From Duganella fentianensis (GTDB lineage Bacteria; Pseudomonadota; Gammaproteobacteria; Burkholderiales; Burkholderiaceae_D), in NCBI RefSeq assembly GCF_009857835.1, contig NZ_WWCL01000002.1, positions 744,001-808,000 on the forward strand: a stretch of DNA of 64,000 bases. Reading direction: 5' to 3'. The position numbers and the translations under genes were made by a program. Every line of letters starts with the position of its first letter. The first letter of the stretch is position 1. Shown here piece after piece: positions 30,563 through 38,764 of this stretch. The notes beneath the pieces are model-generated. The model saw nothing but the letters and a program-made list of their open reading frames with translations, did no database searches and was not told the origin of the DNA.

Positions 30563-31053
30563 GCTGCCGCAGGGCCGCGTAGTTGCGCCAGTTCGCCATC
30601 CTTCTGTTCCAGCTGCTGTTTGAGGGCTGCGATTTCGGCATTGAGCTGGGCTTCATGGTGGAAAGCGCGCAGGGCCGAGCGTATGGTCAGAATCAGGTCG
30701 GCATTATTGAAAGGCTTTTCGATGAAACGGTACAGATTGGCGTCATTGATGGCTTTCTTCACGCCTTCCAGATCACTCTGGCCGGTCAGCATGATTTTGA
30801 TGGCGGCAGGATACATCTCATGCAGCTTGATCAGTAGCTCGTCGCCACGCATCCATGGCATGATGTAATCAGAGATGACGACACTTAACTGCAGACCCCG
30901 CTTGTGGTGATCTTCGATGATTTCCAGCGCTTCCGAGGCGGATTCGGCGATCTCCACCAGATGGTCGTTGCCGAAAATTTTGCCGATCAGGGTACGTAAG
31001 GCGTTCAGGACGGTCGAATCGTCATCGACACATAGAATGATGCCTTTGCTCAT
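30559..31053 (-). CDS. response regulator, receiver plus coiled coil
   Basis: 164 residues. The receiver domain has the acidic pair (VDDD), the acceptor Asp in VVISDYIMPWMRG, the Thr of MLTGQSD and the Lys of FIEKPF. After about residue 125 there is only a helical, coiled-coil-like tail (LNAEIAALKQQLEQKDGEL) and no DNA-binding or enzymatic domain. It most resembles receivers of the RpfG/CheY-like group. It overlaps the triple-GAF kinase gene by four bases and is transcribed away from the Cache gene. The output is probably through protein contact, perhaps with the kinase itself. Confidence 0.85.
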   Translation of the reverse strand: MSKGIILCVDDDSTVLNALRTLIGKIFGNDHLVEIAESASEALEIIEDHHKRGLQLSVVISDYIMPWMRGDELLIKLHEMYPAAIKIMLTGQSDLEGVKKAINDANLYRFIEKPFNNADLILTIRSALRAFHHEAQLNAEIAALKQQLEQKDGELAQLRGPAAA

Positions 31054-31255
31054 GTTGGTGTTTCTCCGGATTCAGTGTGGTACAAAGAATTGTTTTAAAC
31101 GCAAATAGTGTTTGCATTCGGAAATATCAGAATAGACGATTTTTCCAATTAAGTCACCAAAAAAATCAATTTCGATATTTTTGTGTTGATTTTGAGTTGT
31201 AGTGTTAAGATGATTTTACCCTTGGCGGCAACGCTCACTTTGAGAGGAGAACACC

Positions 31256-31729
31256 ATGAAAATGTTTGCGAAAATGCTCACCAGCCTGCTGCTGATAGTG
31301 GGGCTGGGCTGGACTGTCCCTGCCGCCGCACAGGCCCAGGCAGCGCGAGGCACGGCCGATGATGCGGTAGCGATGGTCAAGCGCGCGGCAGCCTATCTCA
31401 ACAAGAACGGCAAAGACAAGGCCGTGGCGGCGTTCAATGATCCTGCCGGCGAGTTTGTGGCCGGCGACCTCTACGTGATTATGCTCGATGAGAAGGGCGT
31501 TGCGCTGGCCCATGGGCAGAATCCGCGTATGGTGAACAAGAACCTCATGGAGATCATGGCCGGGGATGTCTATCCGATCAAGGAAATGATCAAGGTAGGT
31601 AATTCTTCTGCCGGATATGGCTGGGTCAAATACCAGTGGCCTAACTCGATCAGCAAGAAAATGGAAGCCAAGAGCACCTATGTGGAACGGGTAGGCGAGT
31701 ACTATCTGGGCGTGGGCGTGTACCACTGA
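31256..31729 (+). CDS. exported single-Cache domain protein
   Basis: 157 residues with GAGAGGAG just before the start. A signal peptide (to about residue 27, ending AQAQA) is followed by one single-Cache-like domain: DAVAMVKRAAAYLNKNGKDKA, LYVIMLDEKGVALAHGQNPRMVNKNL and the closing GYGWVKYQW and YYLGVGVY strands. Such stand-alone Cache proteins are periplasmic ligand binders and often lie near sensor genes. Here it diverges from the response regulator / triple-GAF kinase pair, so it may feed that system or an unlinked receptor. A strong terminator follows. Confidence 0.82.
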   Translation: MKMFAKMLTSLLLIVGLGWTVPAAAQAQAARGTADDAVAMVKRAAAYLNKNGKDKAVAAFNDPAGEFVAGDLYVIMLDEKGVALAHGQNPRMVNKNLMEIMAGDVYPIKEMIKVGNSSAGYGWVKYQWPNSISKKMEAKSTYVERVGEYYLGVGVYH

Positions 31730-31822
31730 GCCCGCATTTGTCTTACACAGTTGTAATCACACAGCATTGCAATCATGCAACTTGATGTAAATACATACTC
31801 TAAATCAGACACTTAGTCAGAG

Positions 31823-31848
31823 CGCCCCTTGGATGGGGCGTTTTTTTT
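31823..31848 (+). terminator. intrinsic terminator after the Cache gene
   Basis: A 6-bp GC stem (CGCCCC with GGGGCG, loop TTGGAT) is followed directly by eight T residues, a textbook rho-independent terminator. Confidence 0.93.
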
Positions 31849-31923
31849 GGCCGCCCGTATGCTTTTATCGGCCCAAGCCCACAGGCTTCAGATAGACTCA
31901 AATCGGGCTTGCGCTGCGGCTAC

Positions 31924-34900
31924 ATGCGGCCTGGCCGTTTACCGTCATCCGGACGCCTACCATTGAACTATGAATGCCGAAACCAGGGCTGCCAGCCGGC
32001 CCGCCCGGGCTGGACTGCGCTGATCAAGCTGGGCTTGCTCTGGCTGTTTGCCATGCTCGGCAGCGGCCTGCCCGCGCAGGCGACGGAGCGCTGGGCCGGG
32101 CTGCGCGATGCGGTATTCCAGAACTACACCCAGGCCCAGGGCCTGCCCAATTCGATCGCCACTGCCATCGTGGAAGATGCCGACGGCTTTCTCTGGGTAG
32201 GCACCCAGAACGGCTTGAGCCGCTGGGACGGCTATCGCTTCCGCACCTACCAGCCGAATCCTGCCGAACCCCGTTCGCTGCCCGATAACTGGGTGACGGC
32301 CCTGCACAAGGATGGTGCCGGCCAGCTGTGGATAGGCACCAGCTCCGGCGGGCTGGCCCGCTATGACGCCCGTGACGACCATTTCATCAACTACCGGGTG
32401 GGCGGGCAAGGGCTCAGCCACATGGCCGTGAATGCGCTGGCGCAGGATGATGCCGCGGGCCTGTGGATAGGCACGGGCGGCGGTCTGGACCGGCTTGATC
32501 TGGCCAGCGGCGCCATCACGCCGCAGGGCCGCAAGGAGTTACCGGCTGCCCCGGTGTTTTCGCTGTTGCGTTTGCGCAGCGGCGCGCTGCTGGTCGGCAT
32601 GGGAAGCGGCCTGTACCGGCGCAATGGCCCAGACCAGCCGTTCCACCGCGTCACCCTGCAGGGTGGGCAGGAAGGGCAGGACGGACAGATCGCCGTGCAC
32701 AGCCTGTTTGAAGATGCACTAGGTCAAGTATGGATAGGTACGCGCCATAACGGAGTTTTCCGTCTGGGTAAGAACGATGTGGTGGCGCAACAGTTTTCTG
32801 GCCGTGGCGATGCACACCGCGTGCTCCAGCATAGCTGGGTGTATGCCATCGGTGCGGCCGGGCCGGAGGAAGTCTGGATAGGCACGTATGGTCAGGGCGT
32901 GCTGGCCGTGGATCTGCGCGACGACAGCTACCGGCGCATCCGCCATGATCCGGCGCTGGCCAGCAGTCTGGCGGGCGACATCATCTTTGCCATCTTTGCC
33001 GACCGCAGCGGCGCCATCTGGCTAGGCAGCCAGCGCGGCGTAAGCCGGCACGACGGCCAGCAGAAGCTGGTCAGCACCGTCTTCGGCGATTCGCGCCGCA
33101 GCGGCGGCATACGGGGTGCTGATCTGTTTTCCGTCTATACCCACAGTGACGGGCGTATCTGGCTAGGCTTGCAGGGACAGGGGGTGGACATCATCGACCC
33201 CGAGCGTAACGTGATCCAGCACGTTGTGGCCGACGCCGACCAGGCCGACAGTGCTTTGCCGGTTGACCATGTATTCGATTTTGCCGAGGCCGCCAATGGC
33301 GATATGTTTGTCGCCACCGGGCGCGGCCTGTTCCGCGTCAATGCGGCAGGCAGCCGGGTGCAGCGCATCAGCATCGCCGGCCGGCCGCCCGCCGCCAGTA
33401 CTTACCGGCTGCTGCGGCTGGGCGACGAACTGTGGGTGGGCGGCCGCGATGACGGCATCTGGGTGCTGCCGTCAGGGGGCGGCGCCGTGCGCCACATCGA
33501 TGCTGATCAGCTTAGCGATGGCCGGATTACGGCCCTGTATGCCGATGCCGGCAATGCCGTGTGGATAGGCAGTCGCAATGGCCTGAACCGGCTTGATCTG
33601 CACAACGGCAAGATTACCCGCAGCCTGCCCGACAAGAACAATGGCAAGGCGCTGGCGGCCGGGCTGGTGTCGTCCATCATGCGCGACCGCAAAGGCCGGC
33701 TGTGGGTGGCTACGCTGGGGGGCGGCATCCATGTGCTGCGCAAGGAGCAGCCGGGCCTGCTGCACTTCGATCGCATCGGGCGCGAACAGGGGCTGCCGAG
33801 CATGAATGTGGATGCGCTGCTGCTCGACGGCAGCGGCAAGATCTGGGCCACCACGGCAGACGGCATTGTGGCGCTGGACCCAGATAGTCTGGCCATGCGC
33901 ATCTTCCATCAGGCGGACGGGCTGGCCATCAATGGTTACTGGGTCGGGTCCGGCAGCCGCACGGCGCAGGGCGAGCTGCTGTATGGCGGTGAAGGCGGCC
34001 TGACCGTGCTGCGTCCGACCGAAGCGCAGAGCCGCGAGTATCAGCCGCCGCTGGTAGTGACGGCTATCCAGCTCGGCGGCAAGCCGGTCGCCTCGGCCCG
34101 CTACAACCATGCGGGCCAGCGCACTGCGCTGGAAGTAGGAAATTCGGCCGATAGCCTGACGGTGGAATTTGCTGCACTCGATTTCACTGCCCCTGAACGT
34201 ATCGTCTACCGCTACCGTCTGGACGGCTTCGATGCCGACTGGATTTCCACCGATGCCCTGCGCCGTTTCGCCAGCTACACCAATCTGGCGCCCGGCCAGT
34301 ACAGCCTGCTGGTGCAGGCGGCCGACCGTAATGGCAACTGGTCGCGCCATACGCTGAATCTGCCCGTGGTCGTCATTCCGGCCTGGTATCAGACGCTGTG
34401 GGTCAGGGCGCTGCTGGTGGCGCTGGCGCTGGCGGTGCTGGTGAGCGTGGTGCAGGTGCGTACTGCCCTGCTGCGCCAGCGTCAGCGCGCGCTGGAACAG
34501 CAGGTGGAAGAACGCACGCTGGTACTGGAACAGACGGCGCAGGAACTGCGTACGGCCAATGAGCGGCTGTTCCAGCTGGCGACCATAGACTCGCTGACCG
34601 GTTGCGCCAACCGCCACCATTTCATCGAAAGAGCACGCGATTATCTGGCCTTGATGGAGCGCACCAGTCAGCCGCTGGCGCTGCTGATCATGGACCTCGA
34701 TGGCTTCAAGCAGGTCAACGACCGTTATGGCCACCCGTTCGGCGACGAGGTGCTGCGTGCGACCGTGAAGGCGGCGCAACTGACCATACGCAGTACCGAT
34801 ATGCTGGGCCGTATGGGCGGCGAGGAATTCGCCGTGCTGATGCCGGACACGGACAGGGATGGGGCGTGGCGGCTGGCCGAGCGTGTGCGCGTAGCGATTG

Positions 34901-35067
34901 CTGCGGCCGAAGTGTGCAGCGGCGAGATCCGTCTGCATCCTACCGTCAGCATAGGGCTGGCCATGCGCGCGGCCGGAGAACAGTTCGATGGGCTGTATGT
35001 GCGCACCGATGTGGCGCTGTATGCGGCCAAGGAGGCTGGCCGCAACCGCACGGTGATGGCCAGCTAG
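31924..35067 (+). CDS. periplasmic beta-propeller / Y_Y_Y sensor diguanylate cyclase
   Basis: 1047 residues from ATG 31924; an in-frame TTG lies 15 bases earlier and no good ribosome site marks either. After an N-terminal hydrophobic segment (about 36-55, ending LPAQA) comes a long run of two-component-propeller blades (FLWVGTQNGLSRWDGY, QLWIGTSSGGLARYD and many more). Then a Y_Y_Y domain (about 720-800), a membrane helix (about 820-840), a coiled coil and a C-terminal GGDEF domain with GGEEF and the RxxD site (R-S-T-D). It has the same design as the gene at 15531-18779. It should make c-di-GMP in response to a periplasmic ligand, which is not identifiable. Confidence 0.92.
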   Translation: MRPGRLPSSGRLPLNYECRNQGCQPARPGWTALIKLGLLWLFAMLGSGLPAQATERWAGLRDAVFQNYTQAQGLPNSIATAIVEDADGFLWVGTQNGLSRWDGYRFRTYQPNPAEPRSLPDNWVTALHKDGAGQLWIGTSSGGLARYDARDDHFINYRVGGQGLSHMAVNALAQDDAAGLWIGTGGGLDRLDLASGAITPQGRKELPAAPVFSLLRLRSGALLVGMGSGLYRRNGPDQPFHRVTLQGGQEGQDGQIAVHSLFEDALGQVWIGTRHNGVFRLGKNDVVAQQFSGRGDAHRVLQHSWVYAIGAAGPEEVWIGTYGQGVLAVDLRDDSYRRIRHDPALASSLAGDIIFAIFADRSGAIWLGSQRGVSRHDGQQKLVSTVFGDSRRSGGIRGADLFSVYTHSDGRIWLGLQGQGVDIIDPERNVIQHVVADADQADSALPVDHVFDFAEAANGDMFVATGRGLFRVNAAGSRVQRISIAGRPPAASTYRLLRLGDELWVGGRDDGIWVLPSGGGAVRHIDADQLSDGRITALYADAGNAVWIGSRNGLNRLDLHNGKITRSLPDKNNGKALAAGLVSSIMRDRKGRLWVATLGGGIHVLRKEQPGLLHFDRIGREQGLPSMNVDALLLDGSGKIWATTADGIVALDPDSLAMRIFHQADGLAINGYWVGSGSRTAQGELLYGGEGGLTVLRPTEAQSREYQPPLVVTAIQLGGKPVASARYNHAGQRTALEVGNSADSLTVEFAALDFTAPERIVYRYRLDGFDADWISTDALRRFASYTNLAPGQYSLLVQAADRNGNWSRHTLNLPVVVIPAWYQTLWVRALLVALALAVLVSVVQVRTALLRQRQRALEQQVEERTLVLEQTAQELRTANERLFQLATIDSLTGCANRHHFIERARDYLALMERTSQPLALLIMDLDGFKQVNDRYGHPFGDEVLRATVKAAQLTIRSTDMLGRMGGEEFAVLMPDTDRDGAWRLAERVRVAIAAAEVCSGEIRLHPTVSIGLAMRAAGEQFDGLYVRTDVALYAAKEAGRNRTVMAS

Positions 35068-35083
35068 TGGCTGACCAGCTGGT

Positions 35084-35139
35084 GCTCAGTGGCGAGCGCT
35101 CAGTGGCGTGCGGCTAGCGGCGTGCAGCTAGCGGCCGGT
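35084..35139. repeat. four imperfect 14-bp tandem units
   Basis: Just after the GGDEF stop codon, units of 14 bases repeat: GCTCAGTGGCGAGC, GCTCAGTGGCGTGC, GGCTAGCGGCGTGC and AGCTAGCGGCCGGT. The array partly covers the 3' end of the convergent small gene. No function is evident. Confidence 0.6.
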
Positions 35140-35379
35140 AGCCGGGCGGCGCCCGCGTGCGCGGCCCGCAGCGGCCAGAGCTGGCGCTTCATCATTGGCG
35201 CTGGCGCCGGGGGCGGCACCGAACAGCGCGGCGACCATGGGGTCGCGCCTTACCAGCACTTTTTTCGGACGGGTAGGGAACAGGGTGTCATCGATCAGGC
35301 GGTGTACGCGGTTGCCTTCGCGATTGGTGGTAATGCTCAGCATAGGGCCGTCGTAGCAGTGCTCTGCATGGCAGGTCAT
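35128..35379 (-). CDS. small hypothetical protein
   Basis: 83 residues with GAGAG upstream of the ATG. The N-terminal half (CHAEHCYDGPMLSITT, VHRLIDDTLFPTRPKKVLVRRDP) looks like a structured small domain; the C-terminal third is Ala/Gly/Arg-rich and partly encoded by a tandem-repeat region. I do not recognise a family. It lies on the same strand as, and 114 bases downstream of, the 12-helix membrane protein gene. It may be real, but the evidence is only the open frame and a modest ribosome site. Confidence 0.45.
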   Translation of the reverse strand: MTCHAEHCYDGPMLSITTNREGNRVHRLIDDTLFPTRPKKVLVRRDPMVAALFGAAPGASANDEAPALAAAGRARGRRPATGR

Positions 35380-35493
35380 GATGTACTCTCTCGGGTGGAC
35401 CGCCGAAAAGCGGACGCTGGTGGATATTCTGGCCGCTTGCGCCGTTGCGCGCTATTGGCCATAAGGACTATACGAACTCTGTAGCATGGCCGA

Positions 35494-36825
35494 TCAGGCG
35501 CCCACGGCCCGCCGCAGGCGGCGGTACAGACGCACTGCCGTCAGCAGGTTGGCACACAGGGCGAGACTGGCCAGCGCCATCAGCGCAGCCGCAGGGCGGC
35601 ACAGCAGCGCCGGTGCATAGCAGGCCGCCAGCAGCAGCAATACGGCACAGCCATGCAGGTAGTACTGCCAGCGGCCATGCTGCGGCGGAATAATCTGGTT
35701 CACATTCGGCACGCTATTGCCAAGCGCACGGGTTTCCTGCAGGTGGTACCAGGTCAGGAAAGGCACGATCTTGTACAGCATGCCGTTGATGGCGCACAGG
35801 GCCACGCCGGTCAGCAGCAGTACGCCTATGGCCAGCTCGGTGGCATACACGGGCAGCGCGTAGGGCAGCAGGCCGGCCGGCAGCTGTATCAGCAGGGCCA
35901 GCAGGCCGGCCAGCAGCAGGAAGGCCATGGCCGTGCGCCAGTACAGCGTGGTGGTGTCGGCACTGGGGCGTTTGCGCCGTGCCAGCAGGTAGAGCGTGAG
36001 GCCGGCGAAACCGCCGTAGCCCAGCACCAGCAGGGCTAGCGCCAGCTGGTGGAAGCTCTGTCCCGCACCGCTTAGCGTGCTGCTCATGGAAACCGCGCAC
36101 AGCAGCAGGAACAGGGTGGTGCTGACGCGGCTGCGCGCCTTGAGCGGATACGGTTCCGTCACCATAAACATGGGCACGACCTGCCAGGCGATGCCCATCA
36201 CCAGCAAACCGACCCAGCCCAGCAGGCCCCACAGCGCATGCAGATCCGTGAGCAGCTGCAAAGGCAGGCCGATCGCCGCGGGCCAGACGAAGGCCGAGGC
36301 CAGCAGCGCTCCCAGCGTGATCGTCACCAGCAGGGCGGCCAGCGACTGGCGGATGGCGGCCACCACTTCGGCCGCGCCACTATCGGGCTGCTGCCACAGG
36401 CCTATGGTGCAGGCGCCGACGAACAGGAGCAGGGTGGCTAGCAGCAACAGGCCGGCAGCGATGAACAGCCATGGCAGCTGCCAGCAGAAGGCCGCGCCCA
36501 ACAGCAGGCTGCCGCCGCACAGGCCGGCATGTACGAGGGGGCCGATACGCAGTACGGCGGGCAGGCTGATGCCGGCTACCACGGGCAGCATCTGCATCAG
36601 CGCGCCCAGCATGGTCATGCTGATGCAGCCCAGTACCAGCAGGTGGGTGATGGCCAGCGTGTAGGGTGACCAGCGGCTGGCCAGTGCCGCATCGCCCTGC
36701 CAGAACAGCAGGGCACAGGCCAGCAGGACGAACAGCGGGGCGCTGAGGAAGAAGCGCAGCGGCAGCGTGTACGGCGGATTGCTATCGAAGGACAGCACGC
36801 GCCGCGGAACGCTGGCGCCGCTCAT
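35494..36825 (-). CDS. 12-helix membrane protein of denitrification neighbourhoods (NnrS-like / haem-copper-oxidase-I-like)
   Basis: 443 residues with about twelve membrane helices. Conserved-looking histidines lie in helix 2 (LAITHLLVLGC), at the start of helix 6 (TDLHALWGLLGWVGLLVMG) and after helix 10 (FLTWYHLQE), reminiscent of haem-copper oxidase subunit I or NnrS proteins but without the full catalytic set. Its ATG overlaps the stop of the DUF2249 gene, which overlaps the hemerythrin gene, so the three form a coupled operon. The operon diverges from ubiUVT across an FNR-type box. A role in handling NO or haem/copper at the inner membrane is inferred from context only; I cannot name the family with certainty. 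Confidence 0.7.
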   Translation of the reverse strand: MSGASVPRRVLSFDSNPPYTLPLRFFLSAPLFVLLACALLFWQGDAALASRWSPYTLAITHLLVLGCISMTMLGALMQMLPVVAGISLPAVLRIGPLVHAGLCGGSLLLGAAFCWQLPWLFIAAGLLLLATLLLFVGACTIGLWQQPDSGAAEVVAAIRQSLAALLVTITLGALLASAFVWPAAIGLPLQLLTDLHALWGLLGWVGLLVMGIAWQVVPMFMVTEPYPLKARSRVSTTLFLLLCAVSMSSTLSGAGQSFHQLALALLVLGYGGFAGLTLYLLARRKRPSADTTTLYWRTAMAFLLLAGLLALLIQLPAGLLPYALPVYATELAIGVLLLTGVALCAINGMLYKIVPFLTWYHLQETRALGNSVPNVNQIIPPQHGRWQYYLHGCAVLLLLAACYAPALLCRPAAALMALASLALCANLLTAVRLYRRLRRAVGA

Positions 36826-37073
36826 ACGGGACTGGCGCTGCCAGTGATCCAGATCAAGACTTCATACAGACCATCGGCGCGCGCGGTGGTCAGATGGGAA
36901 TAACCGTTCCTTTGCAGGACCTGATACAGCGGTACCGGCTGGCGGTCGATCAGCACGCGCAAACGGCCGTCGTCGGCCAGCAGATCAAGCGCTTCCAGCA
37001 CGCGCACCATGGGTTCGGGCGGCTCCAGACCGCTGACGTCGATCTGCACTTCATTCGGGACTTCGCTAGTCAT
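36822..37073 (-). CDS. DUF2249-domain protein
   Basis: 83 residues forming one DUF2249 domain (a TusA-like fold): VQIDVSGLEPPEPMVRVLEALDLL, then LRVLIDRQPVPLYQVLQRNGY. DUF2249 proteins recur in denitrification and NO-related clusters, often fused or next to hemerythrin domains, but their biochemistry is not settled. Start and stop codons overlap those of its neighbours by four bases, so it is translated with the hemerythrin and the 12-helix protein. A second DUF2249 gene follows norB at 46320-46586. Confidence 0.85.
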   Translation of the reverse strand: MTSEVPNEVQIDVSGLEPPEPMVRVLEALDLLADDGRLRVLIDRQPVPLYQVLQRNGYSHLTTARADGLYEVLIWITGSASPV

Positions 37074-37552
37074 GCGGCAACTCCTTGGGCAGGGTTCTGC
37101 ACTGGCAGGCTGGTGTCGCTCAGCTGCTCCAGCATGGCGGTGCTACTGGCGCCCAGTATACGGTCTGCCATGGGATACAGCACATTTTCTTCTTTCAGGT
37201 TGTGCTGGCGCATCAGCATGCGCAGATGGTCGGCAAAGTCGAAGAAGCTGTCGATATCGGCATGCTCGATGGCGCCCAGCATCTGGCGCAGGATGGCGCG
37301 CATCTGCTCGTGTTCCATGCGCATCACGGCCGTCGGGCCGCCCTGGCTGCCCAGATGTTTTTCCAGTTCGGGGAACAGCAGATGTTCTTCGCGTGTAAGA
37401 TGCAATTCGAAAGCCAGCATGAAGCGCTGCAAGGCGGCTGCGCCTTCAGCCAGACGGGTTTCGGCGACATGTTCTTCTGCCTGCATATACAGGTCGTCGC
37501 AATACTGATGATCGTGTTCGAGATACTGGCTGATGCTACTGAGGTTACTCAT
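37070..37552 (-). CDS. hemerythrin-like di-iron protein
   Basis: 160 residues from ATG 37552, with AGGAAT upstream; longer in-frame starts would run through the FNR-type box. Four-helix hemerythrin features are visible: EHDHQYCDDLY, HLTREEHLLFPELE, MRMEHEQM and RQHNLKEENVLYPMAD supply the His/Glu ligands of a di-iron site. Such small proteins bind O2 or NO or help repair iron-sulfur clusters (DnrN/YtfE type). It lacks the N-terminal Cys domain of YtfE. First gene of the operon with DUF2249 and the 12-helix protein; control by the FNR-type box 70 bases upstream is likely. Confidence 0.88.
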   Translation of the reverse strand: MSNLSSISQYLEHDHQYCDDLYMQAEEHVAETRLAEGAAALQRFMLAFELHLTREEHLLFPELEKHLGSQGGPTAVMRMEHEQMRAILRQMLGAIEHADIDSFFDFADHLRMLMRQHNLKEENVLYPMADRILGASSTAMLEQLSDTSLPVQNPAQGVAA

Positions 37553-37621
37553 GCTAATTCCTGCTTTACTAGACCGTCGGGATGACCAATGCATTGTCCC
37601 ATCGCAGGAAGCTGGCTTTCC

Positions 37622-37635
37622 TTGATTCATGTCAA
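37622..37635. promoter_or_regulatory. FNR/Dnr-type box between hemerythrin and ubiU
   Basis: TTGATTCATGTCAA matches TTGAT-N4-ATCAA at nine of ten positions and is nearly symmetric. It is the only such site in the 158-base divergent gap, 70 bases from the hemerythrin start and 76 from the ubiU start, so it can serve both sides. Confidence 0.72.
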
Positions 37636-37710
37636 GGATTTCGGGCTTGGCTACGGGATACAGTGCGTGGTCGCAAAAACCTTTGCACTTCACTAAGCAA
37701 GACCACCCCT

Positions 37711-38748
37711 ATGAGTCTAAAAGATATTTCTCCGGACAGCAGCCCGCGTCCGATCGAACTGGTGTGCCCCGCCGGCAGTCTGCCGGCGCTCAAATCGGCC
37801 ATCGATCTCGGTGCCGACTGTGTCTATCTGGGCTTCCGTGACGCCACCAATGCCCGTAATTTCGCCGGTCTGAATTTCGACGATGCGGCCATCGCCCAGG
37901 GCATCGATTATGCCCACCGTCATGGCCGCAAAGTGCTGCTGGCCCTGAACACCTATCCGCAGCCGGAAACCAGTGCCCTGTGGCGCACTGCCATCGACCG
38001 TGCCGCCAGCGCCGGTGTGGACGCCGTGATTCTGGCGGACCCGGGCCTGATGCGCTACGCCTCGGAAAACTACCCCGATCTGCGCCTGCACCTGTCGGTA
38101 CAGGGCTCGGCCACCAATGCGGAAGCCATCAACTTCTACCACAAGAATTTCGGCGTGGCCCGTGCCGTGCTGCCGCGCGTGCTGTCGCTGGCGCAGGTAG
38201 AACACGTGGTCAACAACACCAATGTCGAAATCGAAGTGTTCGGCTTCGGCAGCCTGTGCGTGATGGTCGAGGGCCGCTGCGCGCTGTCGTCCTATGTCAC
38301 GGGTGAATCGCCGAATACCCACGGCGTCTGCTCGCCTGCCAAGGCAGTGCGCTGGCAGCAGAGCCCGCGCGGGCTGGAATCGCGTCTGAACGGCGTGCTG
38401 ATCGACCGCTACACGCCGCAGGAAAACGCCAGCTATCCGACGCTGTGCAAGGGCCGCTTCGATGTCAACGACGAGACCTATTACGCAGTGGAAGAGCCGA
38501 CCAGCCTGAACACGCTGGAACTGCTGCCCCAGCTGATCGATATGGGCGTACGCGCCGTCAAGATCGAAGGCCGCCAGCGCAGTCCCGCCTATGTGGCGCA
38601 GGTGACGCGCGTGTGGCGCGAAGCCATCGATCAGGCGCTGCAGAAACCGGCGCGCTACTCCGTCAAGCCGAACTGGATGTCGGAACTGAACCAGCTGGCT
38701 GAAGGCCAGCAGCACACGCTGGGCGCCTACCACCGCGCCTGGAAATGA
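37711..38748 (+). CDS. ubiU: UbiU, O2-independent ubiquinone hydroxylation protein (U32 family)
   Basis: 345 residues from ATG 37711. A peptidase-U32-family protein with the four cysteines that hold the [4Fe-4S] cluster of UbiU: Cys183, Cys190, Cys207 and Cys246. Their spacing (7, 17, 39) is the same as in the E. coli protein. With UbiV it hydroxylates ubiquinone precursors without oxygen, using prephenate as oxygen donor in the known system. First of three coupled genes (ubiU, ubiV, ubiT). The FNR-type box upstream fits anaerobic induction. The ribosome site is weak. An earlier in-frame start at 37582 is rejected because it would cover that box. Confidence 0.93.
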   Translation: MSLKDISPDSSPRPIELVCPAGSLPALKSAIDLGADCVYLGFRDATNARNFAGLNFDDAAIAQGIDYAHRHGRKVLLALNTYPQPETSALWRTAIDRAASAGVDAVILADPGLMRYASENYPDLRLHLSVQGSATNAEAINFYHKNFGVARAVLPRVLSLAQVEHVVNNTNVEIEVFGFGSLCVMVEGRCALSSYVTGESPNTHGVCSPAKAVRWQQSPRGLESRLNGVLIDRYTPQENASYPTLCKGRFDVNDETYYAVEEPTSLNTLELLPQLIDMGVRAVKIEGRQRSPAYVAQVTRVWREAIDQALQKPARYSVKPNWMSELNQLAEGQQHTLGAYHRAWK

Positions 38749-38764
38749 AGAGAGGGAGAAGTAC

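Noticed and set aside
35494-36825. The 12-helix protein as a true cytochrome oxidase or NO reductase subunit.
   Set aside because: Only scattered histidines are present; the six-histidine haem-copper set is absent, so I left it as uncharacterised.
36844-36857. GTGATCCAGATCAA, a close match to the FNR-type box, inside the 3' end of the upstream DUF2249 gene.
   Set aside because: It encodes normal DUF2249 residues (L-I-W-I-T) and sits only 18-32 bases before the start of the next coupled gene, too close to act as an activator site. Probably chance.
37582-37710. An N-terminal extension of UbiU starting at 37582.
   Set aside because: The extra 43 residues do not belong to the U32 fold and would cover the FNR-type box at 37622-37635.
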